A stretch of 64,000 nucleotides of DNA from assembly GCF_032062135.1 (NCBI RefSeq), contig NC_092860.1, positions 66,492,346-66,556,345 on the forward strand, given 5' to 3'. Position numbers and translations under genes: made by a program. The DNA comes from Pyxicephalus adspersus (lineage: Eukaryota; Chordata; Amphibia; Anura; Pyxicephalidae). The notes beneath the pieces are model-generated. The model was not told the origin of the DNA. It made no database searches and saw only the letters and a program-made list of their open reading frames with translations. Shown here one piece after another: positions 11,005 through 21,639 of the stretch (its first letter is position 1; the number at the start of each line of letters is the position of its first letter).

Positions 11005-11985
11005 TGATGCTGGCTGGTGATTTCATTAGTAAAAAAAAACTCCCAAAAACAGCACAATACGAGCAGATATCAAGGCAAGTACACCATAACCTGAAATTAA
11101 CAGAATTTTTTTCTTGTGAGCATTTTTCATTACTTCCCACCAGTTTGTAACATTGACACGCAAAACAACTTCAGTTAAAACTTTTTTTAAGGAAATATTT
11201 AGTTAATTTGCTAGTATATTTTGGTTTATTATTATTATTTTTATGTTTAAACATAATTTCAGTTATAACATTTAGGCAGATAGCCTCACATTCTTATCAA
11301 GCACATTTGAATATGATGCATAATTTATAGTCAGCAGAATGACTGCAAGGTGCCCTGGGAAAGAAGTAGACTGATATTGACAGAACAAAGAAGCAGTTAT
11401 TGCTCAAAAGCTAAAAAGCTGATCTTTTGGTATCAGTCACACACAGTGAAACAAGCATAGAGATAACTGTGTCACAATTAGCTGAAAACCTGAACAGTAT
11501 ACTCATTCTGGGTCAGTTATTCAGAAGGTTTTAGGCAGAGGCTCAAACACTAACCAGGCGAGCACTAGCAGTTTACGTAATCTCTCAGAAAATAATATTT
11601 TAGGCAGATATCACAAGATGTTTGATGTTACCTGTATTTGCCAAAAATCCTGCTTTGTGCAATCCGCTTTTACTTTATTTTTTTATTAAATGGCAATAAA
11701 TAAACAATCTGCTTTTGCTATTCTGTTCAAAAGGATTACTCCTACTGAACATGAAGGCAGTTTCTTTGGATATGGGTTGCCAGGTATGCATGGCTGAAAT
11801 TGGGGTTAGAGTAGATCACAGAAAAAGATTGTCTGACCAGAAAATGTAATACCTGGCTTTTTAGATTTATTTTAGATTAGAATCCTATACAGTGGAGTGC
11901 TGGTGACTTAGTCATGTTTTATGCCTTACAATTAGAACAGAAGACTGTTAGAGTGCTGACTGTAACTTTAAAATGCTGCACAGAC
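11005..11985. other. Non-coding stretch, nothing recognised
   Basis: This AT-rich sequence shows no coding or repeat identity that I can support. It is the flank beyond the hAT target duplication; whether the left part belongs to TTAA element A is unresolved. Confidence 0.4.
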
Positions 11986-12209
11986 TTTCAGTTCCGAGTT
12001 ACCACGAGAGTGTAGCGGTTCATCAAGGCTGCCACTCACTCGTAGGAATTTTTTTCTTTATTCGCCGGTCGACACCCCGCACCAACTATCCCATCTAGAG
12101 AGCGACTCCACGTCAGCCAATGGATAAAAAAATTTAGAGCCAAGCTGTCAGCAGGAAATCAAAAGTACGGGGACTCTGGGAAACAAAAGTACGGGGACTC
12201 CGAGAGTTA

Positions 12210-12985
12210 TGATGGCGGACGGCTAATTGTCGCAACACTCCTCTGCATCTGAAGATATCAAAGGTGATTAATGTCATCTCCCCCTGGACCACATTGAGAT
12301 AGCAGAGGCAGTGGCTGTGCTCCTCAAGCTCACTATACAAGAGGCAATAGACACTGCAATTGGCAAGGGAATAAAATTTTGAGGCAAGAGACTACTGCTG
12401 AAACAAGAATCTCTACTAATGAAGACGACTTACGTCAAACCAGAACCCAAACAGCGTCTATTGAATCTCAGATGCATGCTTTAACTGATAAAGTAGACGA
12501 TCTGGAAAACAGATCTTGCAGAATAATCTATGGATTATAGGACTCCCCAAATCTATTAAACCTAGCATGCTGCCTCAGATTTGTGCCACTACTATACCAG
12601 AGCTATTGGGCCTGGACAATGCATGCAAGGTAAAATTTGTATATCGACTGGGTCCCCCAAACAAAGACCAAAGAACACCACGTCCTATTATTGCAAAATA
12701 CCTGGCCTGTGCAGATAGATCCAAACTCCTTACGGCATTCTGTACTCAAAGCAATCTTTCTATTGAAGGTGCACCCCTCCTAGTTTTTGTCGACTACTCT
12801 GCAGAGGTAGTGCAAATACAAGCTCTTCCAACAAGAATTGTTAATCGCTATCTAAGCATAAAATCCGGTTTACACGGGCTTACCCAGCCACTTTCCACCT
12901 ATGAGATTTTCAAGGAGACAACCATTCTTTTACCACTGCGGAGGATGCTAAGGAGTTCCCTAAAGGTTGCTCAAAAAACCTAGAA
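12210..12985 (+). pseudogene. L1 ORF1 protein relic
   Basis: An upstream coiled-coil stretch (QMHALTDKVDDLENRSC, near 12470) leads, after a frameshift, into an open frame from 12516 to 12983. That frame begins LWIIGLPKSIKPSMLPQI, followed by VKFVYRLGPPNKDQRTPRPI and FVDYSAEVVQIQA. This is the RNA-binding core and C-terminal domain of L1 ORF1p, a nucleic-acid chaperone. The last ~20 residues are out of register with the family, and no normal tail remains. Confidence 0.75.
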
Positions 12986-13659
12986 ATTAGTGAAACAGGA
13001 TCCCTAACCATCATCACGCCCCTGACTATCACCATCAAGGGAAAACATTACTCTGGAAAGCCTATCTTCTTCTCAACCTCCAAAGTCATATGGCAATGCA
13101 GTGATTAAAAAATCTACCAAAAAATTATAGATAGCCAAGCAAAAGTCAGCTAGCTTAGTCCTCTTGCAAGGATACCTCGTGGTGCCAACCACCAATGGTG
13201 CCAGATGTCCACTAGCCACTGTTACTACTTTACAAGCAATTTCATCTACCTCCGAGTATGAGCCTGCCCCTAAATGGAATACAGTTTTTCACACCCATTG
13301 CGAAGAAAGTAAAGTCCCAAGTATTTATTGTTCACTTGCCAACTTCCTATTTTTTTGTCCCCTCCCTATGCCAAGTGTTTCACTTAACCTGACTGCCCTT
13401 TCCCAGAACACATAGAACTTTTTGTTTTCCTACAACCCTTTATATTCATCAGACAGCTGAGCAGGACTATACCCTCCACAAGCTATTTCCTCCTCATCAT
13501 CCAGCATATCACTTGCCTGACCACCAACAACTACAATATGAAGATACAGGACATTACCCATCCAGGTTCCATTTTATATAAATGTGTATTATGTCTTGTT
13601 CATTGGGTTATGATGTTTCTCATAGGTAAGTTACATTCACATCGCTATTCTACATGTCT

Positions 13660-13870
13660 TGAACCCATATATTCTTATTATTATTATACAATAGTTAGAA
13701 AGCACCAACAAATTATGCAGTGCTTTACAATGTCCAAAGTCATGTCACTAACTGTGCTTTAAAGGGGCTCACAATCTCATGTCCCTACCAAAGTCATATA
13801 TCTTTAATACAGTGTAAGGTCAATTTTGGTGGGAAAACAATTACCCTAACTGGATGTTTTTTTTCTTTGG
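13660..13870. repeat. SINE-like repeat inserted in L1 (reverse orientation of the 2755 repeat)
   Basis: It begins ATTCTTATTATTATTATACA, continues AGCACCAACAAATTATGCAG and CAAAGTCATGTCACTAAC, then GGGGCTCACAATCTCATG. The order is the reverse of the repeats at 2755-2900 and 34870-35010. It separates ORF1 from ORF2 of the L1. Confidence 0.65.
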
Positions 13871-14015
13871 AATACATTGTACACTTTAACACAATGGACA
13901 TACGAATAGTCACGTAGAATGTCAAGGGACTGAGATCCTCTAATAAAGGTATGGCGATTTTGAGGCACCTCCAGAAACTCAAAACAGAAGTAGCATTGCT
14001 GCAAGAAACCCACTG

Positions 14016-14076
14016 TCAGGAAATGAACCCAGGGATGCTTCGGTGTCTGGCTGCAACTCTGTCTACTGCGCCACTT
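14016..14076 (-). repeat. tRNA-like fragment, possibly a tRNA-derived SINE head
   Basis: On the - strand AGTGGCGCAGTAGACAGAG resembles a tRNA/SINE A box, and GGGTTCATTTCC (14030-14019) a B box, at tRNA-like spacing. Acceptor and anticodon stems do not fold convincingly, so I do not call a tRNA gene. It interrupts L1 ORF2 after the endonuclease start. Confidence 0.4.
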
Positions 14077-15638
14077 AAGGGTTTGCCTTTTGCACTGTTG
14101 GATTCCTTGGACAAAGATACCTTGATACTTAGTATCTTGCTGAACCTTAAACTCCTGGCCCCTCCTATGAACTCCAGAGCACCTTATTTTTTCCTAAATT
14201 CAGCAATCTCAGAACCAAAAATACAATCCACCATTAAACAACTAATGATAAATCATTAGAGCCAGACGGCTATACGGCCAAATTTTACAAGATCATGGAA
14301 GAGATATTCATAGTTTCTACTCTTTCATGTGGGAAAAAGGTTCGAGTTGGCTTGAAGGGCCTCGATCGATCGCTGCTCTTGGCCATGTACAACTCACCAC
14401 ACACCAGGTTTTCTGTCCCCTATCATACAACTGGAGAGGGTCACCAGACAAGGCTGTCCCCGCTATTTAATCTAGCAGCGGAGGCTCGTTTGTTTTTTTT
14501 AATGTTCTGCAGGGCTAAACGGCCTTAAGATCCATAACAAAGAAACCAGATCAGCATTTTTTGCTGGAGACATTATTTTATTCAACTCAGACCCCACCAA
14601 GGATATATCATTTATCCAACGCATCTTTACTTATTATGAACAATGTTCAGGGCTGAGCAATAAATGTGGATAAAAGTGAGATTTTTCCCTGACCTCTCAT
14701 AGACAAACAGTTTGGGATAAACACTCCCCATTTCTAACTGCCTGAGAATACATCTCCTATCTGGGCATTAAGATAGGCAAACTACCTTCCTCAGTATATG
14801 GTTTAAATTAACCACCCGATAGCAAAAATCCAAAGGGATGGAGTTATGGCAGAATTTACCAATCTCACTATCTGGGAGAATACAGCTACTTAAAATGATG
14901 TCATTTTCCAAACTCCTCTACCCTCTATAAACAATGCCATTGCTACTGCTTGCCAAGACGCATTACACCTTAATACATTTTTCTTGCTGTTTTTATACAT
15001 AAATTTACATAAATTTTATAATTTATATGGCAAGGCAATCACCCCCGGGGGGGGGGGGGAGTCAATTTACCAAATTTAAGAGGGTATTACCTGGCATGTG
15101 TCACAAGGCACATCTTTTTTTGGATCAAGGGAACCTCTCATTCATTGGGCTATGCTCTAGAAAAAGCAATGGCATATCCATGGGACCTCAGGGCCTTATT
15201 ACACTGCAAGTTTCGCTCCCACTTAAAACATAATATAATTTTAATCACCACAAAGTTCATTCACAGAGACCAAACTAGGCATGTCTGGGACTCATGGTTC
15301 ACCAGGACAGGTAAATAAGGTTTCCAGGCTTTCCTGAGGCCTAGGAGACTGGTTCTTGGTCTCAAAATGCTCACCATAATGATCCACCTACAAATCAGCC
15401 AACTACTACTTTATACAAAATAGTACATTTGAAAAATAAAGATTATTATTAAATGGGTTTCAGAACACAGCTCAGAAATCAATCAGAGGACACTTCACTA
15501 GCCTTATCTGAGTTTTATGACATATGGAGACACAAAACTCCAACTTTTACAATGGGTGTTGTAAACTAGGGGATCTGAAGGATGCTGGTTGTCAGATCAA
15601 GAAATATCTGATAAGGGGTAATTTATGACCCTGGTCTG

Positions 15639-15934
15639 TAAAGCTACGTACACACGTCAGATTTTTATCGCCCGATAATCGGCATCGGCCAATTATCAGG
15701 CGAAAATCTGCCGTGTGTACAGTCGGTGTCGTCCATCGTCCGGACGACCGACCTGCCGGATCCACGGACGATGGAAGACAGCCGATCCTAATGCAAGGGA
15801 AGGGGAGAGCGCGCAGCAGGGTGCCGCTCCGTCGCTCTCCCCCTCCCCTCTCCATAGAGCATGAACGGTGCTGTATGTACAGCACCGTTCATGCATCGTG
15901 CACTCCCTTGTCGTTGGAAAGGATCGTGAAAGAT
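15639..15934. mobile_element. Foldback MITE, truncated copy (TAAAGCTACGTACACAC end)
   Basis: It starts TAAAGCTACGTACACACGTC followed by a local foldback (ATCGCCCGATAATCGGC with its inverse). It runs in the opposite orientation to the copy at 36675-37004 with near identity, including CCGTTCATG palindromes and CGTGCACTCCCTTGTCGTTG. Identity stops at 15934, where the 36675 copy still has about 45 bp, so the far end is missing. Open frames on both strands here reflect the GC-rich palindromes. Confidence 0.8.
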
Positions 15935-16041
15935 GTTGCCCATGTTGCCATGGGTATCATATGTGGGGAAAACTCTTTATGTAATTATTACTTTCCTATG
16001 ACTTTAGTCACCACCTCATGTACCTCCCTGATTAACTATTG

Positions 16042-17881
16042 CACTGGTCAACAAACATTTTCTAGTCAAACAGATTAAAAACATTTTAGGTTATGTTTGA
16101 TGCACAGATTCTAAATACGGTATTGGTTTTGCTAGATTGGCTCTGGTTTTTGAAATAATGACCTCAATATTAACCTCATAGAAAACAAATGAAACATCAA
16201 AAGTAAACTAGATATGCCTACGTATACATCGTTTAGTTTTTTAAATACTTACCTATGTCAATATATTCTATATTCAATATATTTACAGAACTAATCACAA
16301 AGAAGTCATTGAAAAACTTCCTTTTATGCTGATGATCAGGACAATGACGTTGAAGGCTACAGCAGTAGTCTGCCATCACCTCTCCCCTTGTTCCTCACTG
16401 AAATCGCCAAGGTGTTCTGGAAATTTTTGCAAATGGCTATGGAGATAGTGTACATTTATGCTCATAGCAGCACCCAAATTTTTGTAGAGCGAGTTTTGTA
16501 CCAGTTCTTCATAATTTTGTACTTCATGGTTACCCAAGAAGTTCTTGACAACCATGACATAGCTGTGCCAGGCAGAAACTTCAGTATCAGTCGTGTAACT
16601 TTAATAATTGATCAGTTTCCGAATCTGGGGTCCATTAAATTGCTTTTACTTTTTCAGTATTCAATCCAGGGAAGAATCTACAAATGTATTTGAAGCAATC
16701 ACCAACAAATTGCTTCATTAATCCCAACTTTATGTGTAGTGGAGGCAGAATGTTTTTTTCTTTGTCAACCATTGGCTCGTTAATGATGTTTACTGCACCT
16801 TTTTCATGTTTTCCCTTGGACGCCATGTCACTTTTTTTCCAGTGATCCTGCTTTGCTCTACTATCCCACAAGCAGATGAAACATGGGTACTATGTGTGTC
16901 CACTTTGCTGTCCAAGTAGGAAGTTCACCATTTTTAAATCAACACATTTAGACCATTGGTGTTCATGATAGCAAAGCTTTTGTAAGACCATTTTGATATT
17001 TTCAAATTCTTCTTTAAGTTTTGTTGAGTGGCCAATTAGAATTGATCCGTAGCAGTTGCCATTATGCAGTAAAACAGATTTCACACTTCCAGTGGAAAGG
17101 TCTATGAAAAGCCGACAATCTTCTGCTTGGTATTCTGGTACTCCCATATTGGCTAGTAGTCCAGGGATGTTACAATAATACACAAAGTCCCCATCTTCAC
17201 TGAAATTTGGAAGGAGTGTCACCTCCCTTGTCCTATAAACTGTTATTTTAACTTTCGGTCTCAGACAGTTCTTTTCTTTTGGCCTGAATGCTAAAAGTTC
17301 AGATGCTTGTTTTGACAGACTTAGGTCACATATAAATCATTGAGCTCTTCTTGGGAGAACTGCTGGTTTGATGAAACATTTCCTTCATATTCCCTTCCAC
17401 TGCTAACTCCTGGATTACACTCCAAACCCTGTATATTCTCAATGTCGGATACAGGAATATCAGGGAGTGTACTGAACACTGGTATAGGAACATCAGCACC
17501 ATGCGGCACAGGTCGTCTTGCTGATTCCAAATCAGGGTACTCCCATTTGTTTTTCTTGTAAGGATTAAAAACTTTTACATTCACAGCACAAAAATACCAA
17601 TCATTATGATGATTTTTGGGCTCTAGCCATACCATAGGTACACCAAATTTCAAACTTTTCAGTTTTTCATTTTTCCACTGATGTAGACACTCTACACAAG
17701 TTTTGCATACTATATGGGGAGCCCAATACTTATCTTAGTCCCCCAGTTTAATACCAAATTATACAAGATATGCTTGTTTCACAAATTCTGTAATGTTTCT
17801 TCTATGTTTTTGCTGAGAATATTCACCACAAATGTAGCAAAACACATTAGGGTCATTTAAACAAGTTCTTGAAGAACTCAT
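16042..17881 (-). pseudogene. Unclassified repeated element encoding a conserved animal protein, copy 1
   Basis: I do not know its function. Reading leftwards from an ATG at 17881-17879: an N-terminal Cys motif (CYICGEYSQQKH, then CKTCVECLHQW) is followed by the frame at 17653-17321 (KKNKWEYPDLESARRPVPHG). Next is 17222-16890 (DCRLFIDLSTGSVKSVLLHNG and KMVNFLLGQQSGHT), then 16871-16635 (NILPPLHIKLGLMKQFVG). After that come FLGNHEVQNYEELV, SINVHYLHSHLQKFPEHLG and SEEQGER. Stops at about 17765 and 17735, frameshifts and a deletion near 16380 make it dead. I recall this layout from many multi-copy uncharacterised predicted animal proteins. Homology with copy 2 continues through the 3' flank and ends at CACTGGTCAAC (16042). 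Confidence 0.7.
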
Positions 17882-18116
17882 ATTTCTGCAAAAAAAGAAA
17901 ATGTGTGAATAAAAAGAAGGCAAATTTAATATGTAATATGCTGTGTTAACATTTGTTGTTGGTAAAATCTTCTATTCCAATTCCTGTACCACAGGAACTA
18001 GAGCAAATTCAATGAAACTGATGTCATTTCTAGATTCAGCAGACCTAAATTACACTAAATATATTAAAAAATCTTAGGCAAGTGAAAACATTTTTTTTGG
18101 TGAGCTGTGGTATATA

Positions 18117-18154
<38 letters not shown>

Positions 18155-18940
18155 CACATCAAGGTGATTACAACTATTGTATGAAAAAGTCAGTGCTATT
18201 TTGAATTGAAGCACTATTATTCTTATAATAATGTGTCAATAGACTCTTGTTAGGTTTTAAATAGTTGATAAACAAATGTGTATGACACATTATTAGCAAT
18301 TAAAATATTTCCTTTGTATGTTTTCTGCTTATTGTTGGATTTTCAGCTTGCTGTCCTTAAGTGCCATCAGCACTTAAAGGACAGCATACAGTATACTGTT
18401 TGTAGGATTATTTTATACGACTTAAAAAAAAGGATTTTATCTAGTTTTAATCAAGTTTGCCATAAAGAGCTGCAACTTTTTCTATCCTTTCCTTGTCTGT
18501 TTACATTTCTTGAATATCAAACAAACATTGATGGAGCAAAATCCTAATATATGTTCCGACCCTCCATTGTCTGCTACTTTGCTGAAAGTGTTGGCTCTGG
18601 AAGTATTGCACCTCCTAGTATTGCGCTTCTCAAGGAACTTCAGCAGTTTTGTGTTCTACAGCAAAGGATAAGAGAAAAGGCTTTAAAAGAATATGAGATA
18701 AGAAAAAACAAACAAAAAAAACAAGGCCATGATCTCTAAATGGGTCATTCCTAAAATAAGATTGGTGCTAGGAGACACCTTAGCACATACACACTTTGTC
18801 CTCTTTGTTTTGAGAACCACAGAACAATATTATATTTGGCTCTTTTATGTATCAGTTTACTAGTAGGATTCATAACAAATAATTAACATTTGAAATGAAG
18901 AAAACTTCTCTCATAATGATACAGTTGTATGTCTGCTTAA
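17882..18940. other. Non-coding stretch with a TA microsatellite and a hairpin
   Basis: A (TA)n run is at about 18119-18150 and a 16-bp-stem hairpin at 18349-18386. Open frames at 18278 and 18551 show no family resemblance or splice context that I can support. The 5' part could be the flank of the unclassified element ending at 17881. Confidence 0.4.
18349..18386. other. Near-perfect hairpin (16-bp stem)
   Basis: TGCTGTCCTTAAGTGC, loop CATCA, then GCACTTAAAGGACAGCA. Only one extra A interrupts the pairing. It is not obviously part of a MITE family seen elsewhere in the window. Confidence 0.7.
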
Positions 18941-18943
18941 ATA

Positions 18944-19268
18944 CCGTATTTTTCGGCTTATAAGACGCACTTTTTATTCCCCAAAACTGGGGGGGAAAAG
19001 TGGGTGCGTCTTATACACCGAATACATGGTAAAAAAAAAAAAATCATACTCACCCGATACCGCGATCCCGCGATGCTGTGGGCTTCTTCTTCTCGCTCTC
19101 CTCCCGGCTGCAGCGCGTGTCTCCTCCTCCTCTAGTGATTAGAAGGCGATACATTGACACAGAGTGATTTTTAAGTATTTTGTTCAGAATCTTTTTTTTC
19201 TAGGTTTTTCTTGTTTAAAATTGGGTGCGTCTTATAGGCCGGAGCGTCTTATACGCCGAAAAATACGG
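18944..19268. mobile_element. MITE with CCGTATTTTTCG ends, short copy
   Basis: It starts TACCGTATTTTTCGGCTTAT and ends with the inverse ...TACGCCGAAAAATACGGTA. The middle is GC-rich and the minisatellite reduces to one or two degenerate units. It is the same family as 3533 and 7067. Confidence 0.85.
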
Positions 19269-19559
19269 TACTTCAGAAAGTCTTGGATAGAGATTATTTG
19301 TTTTTTGTTTTTTATTAGTACATTTATATGTGGGGAAAATTAGGCACAGAACAACTCAATGTGCCTCTACTATATTTTTGGATTTCAGCATAGCCTGTTA
19401 AAATGTATCATTGTAAAAATTATAGCTACTTTGGTTTGTTTAATACAACTGTTTCAAATATTGGGCATTTTGTACAATACTGTACATTTGTCCATTTCTA
19501 AATACATTGCTAATGTAGTTAAAAATCTGTATTTATTTTAAAGTGTGCCAGAAATTTCA

Positions 19560-21155
19560 CTGTACCAAATGGTCTTCTTTGGTAAATAGGAACAGGTATC
19601 AAACACTAAAATATCTGTATTTGTTATAGTAGGACAGAAGTTTTCCTGTACCAAATGGTCTTCCTTTGTAAATAGCAAGAGCTATCAAAGACTGAAAGAT
19701 CTGTATTTTTTTTATAGTAGGACAGAAATTTTTCCATATCAAACTCTTCGTTGGGAAATATCAAGAGGTATCAAAGACTGAAATATCTGTATTTTTTATA
19801 TAGTAGGACACACATTTTTTTCTTTTAACAAACAGTCTCCTTTGGTAAATAGAAAGAGGTATCATATAATAAAACATATGTATTTTTTAAGAGAAATACA
19901 GAAATTTTTCTGGCTTTTTTTGAGAGATTGCAAGTGGGATCAGAATAAAATATCTGTCATTTTTAAGAGAAATACAGATTTTTTTCTTGCTTTGTGGATA
20001 TTTAGCAAATGCTATCAGAGTACAATATCCATATTTTTTTTGAGAAAACAAAAATCTTTCTTGCTTTGTTTAAATATAGCAAGTGCTATCACAGTTAAAT
20101 ATCTGTATTTTTTTCAGAGAAATACAGACATTTTTTAGGATTTTTTGATAGATTGCAAGAGGGATCAGAATAAAATATCTTTATTTATTTGAGAGAAATA
20201 TAGAAATTTTTCTGGCTTTTTTGATAGCAAGTTGCATCAGAATAAAATATCTGTATTTTTTCGAGAGAACTACAGAAATTTTTCTGGCTGTTTTGATATA
20301 TAGCAAGTGGGATTAGAATATCTTTTTTTTGAAGAGAAATACTGACATTTTTCTGGCTTTTTTGAGAAATAGCAAGTGGGATCAGAAAAAAATATGTGTA
20401 TTTTTCTGAGAGAAATACAGAACATTTTTCTGGCTTTGTGTATTTATTGCAAGTGCTATTAGAGTAAAATACCTGTATTTTTTTGAAAGAAATACAGAAC
20501 ATTTTCTGGCATTGTGGATAAATAGCAAGTGCTATCACAGGTAAATAGATGTATTTTTTTTTAAAGAAATACAGAAATTTTTCTGGCTTTGTAATAGATT
20601 GCAAGAGGTATCAGAATTAAATATCTGTATTTTTTTGAGAGAAATACATAATTTTTTCTGGCTTTTAGAGAGATAGCAAGAGGGGTCAGAATAAAATATC
20701 TTTTTTTTTTAGAAAAATACAGAAGTTTTTAGGCTTTTTTGATAGATTGCAAGTGGGATCAGAAAAAAATATCTGTAATTTATTAAGAGAAATACAGAAT
20801 GTTTTCTTGCTTTGTGGGTATATAGCAAGTGCCATCACAGTTAAATATCTGTATTTTTTGAGAGAAATACAGAAAGTTTTCTGGGTTTTTTTCATAGCAA
20901 GTGGGATCAGAATAAAATATCTGTATTTTTTTGAGAGAAATGCTGAATTTTTTTGGCTTTTTTGATAGATAGGAAGTACAATCAGAATAAAATATATTTA
21001 TTTTTGGAGAGAAATACAGACTTTTTTTGGCTTTTTTGAGAAATAGCAAGTGGGATCAGAAAAAAATATGTGTATTTTTTTGAGAGAAATACAAAAAATT
21101 TTTTTCTGGCTTTGTGTATATATTGCAAGTGCTATCAGAGTTAAATATCTTTTTT
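19560..21155. repeat. Tandem array of about 75-bp hairpin-bearing units (about 20 copies)
   Basis: Each unit runs approximately TTTCTGGCTTTTTTGATAG, then CAAGTGGGATCAGAATAAAA, then TATCTGTATTTTTTTGAGAG, then AAATACAGAAA. TCTGTATTT and AAATACAGA form a 9-bp stem in most units. Spacing between successive hairpins is about 67-79 bp; the leftmost units (19598-19850) are longer (about 88 bp) and diverged. Long open frames on the - strand arise from repeated motifs and are not genes. A second block of the same array lies at 24475-24880. Confidence 0.9.
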
Positions 21156-21435
21156 TTTCCCGGAATTCAGAAGGAGATGTTAACCTCAATAATGAGGTGA
21201 TAGCAATTGATTAGCGCACACCTGTGCCTGTTCTGTGCGCATCTCCAGTCCATTTTACAGGTCAGTTTGAATCTTTAATGATTGATGTTTTTTTTTTTGT
21301 AAGTGTTACTTTTTTATGTTACAATCTACTCCATCACAAACTTGCTTCATTTATAGTTACATTTGTTGCACTTCTTGTTACTTTTTCTTTTGGTTGCAAC
21401 ACTGCAAACTCATTTCTATGAAGCTGGATATATAC

Positions 21436-21637
21436 TAAAGCTACGTACACACTTCCAATTATTATCGTTGGTAAACGAACGACGAACGATCCTGCACGAT
21501 ATCTGCGAACGTTCATTTCCAACGACTTTCCTCGTTCGCCGGCGTCGTTGGTTACTTTTTTTACGAACGATTTTTGCCCAATCGATCGTTCGTCGTTCAT
21601 TTTGAACGATAAAAATTGGAAGTGTGTACGCAGCTTA
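21436..21637. mobile_element. Foldback MITE, short intact copy
   Basis: It starts TAAAGCTACGTACACACTTC and ends with the inverse ...GAAGTGTGTACGCAGCTTAA. Nearly the whole 200 bp folds on itself (CGTTGGTAAACGAACGACGA against its inverse near 21590). It is the same outer family as 15639 and 36675 with a different interior. Confidence 0.85.
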
Positions 21638-21639
21638 AG

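Larger units (their letters stand above)
11990..15638 (+). mobile_element. L1-type LINE, decayed, sense
   Basis: This is a two-ORF L1 layout: a GC-richer 5' region (about 11990-12210), ORF1 remnants (12210-12985) and ORF2 fragments (about 13915-15550). ORF2 pieces include an endonuclease start near 13945 (MAILRHLQKLKTEVALLQET), DGYTAKFYK near 14265, GLKIHNKETRSAFFAGDIIL near 14520 (the position of the RT catalytic box, degenerate) and LLKMMSFSKLLYPL near 14890. Insertions at about 13660-13870 and 14016-14130 interrupt it. The right edge abuts the MITE at 15639. Confidence 0.8.

Noticed and set aside
13981..14090. A tRNA gene
   Set aside because: Only box-like sequences are present; acceptor and anticodon stems do not pair.
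15592..16078. Open frames on both strands in the GC-rich block
   Set aside because: The block is a foldback MITE whose palindromes create mirrored frames; the same frames recur at 36573-37040.
16890..17653. Two open frames of 110 codons that could look like exons of a host gene
   Set aside because: They are pieces of one frame broken by stops and shifts, repeated at 54500-55264, with no splice sites at their edges.
18551..18739. A 62-codon frame with a charged C-terminus as a small gene
   Set aside because: No recognisable family, no promoter or splice context, and the Lys-rich end derives from an A-rich run.
20185..21189. Several overlapping open frames on the - strand with repeated KPEKFLYFSLKK-like peptides
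   Set aside because: They are translations of the hairpin-unit satellite; each unit yields the same peptide and the frames break at random.
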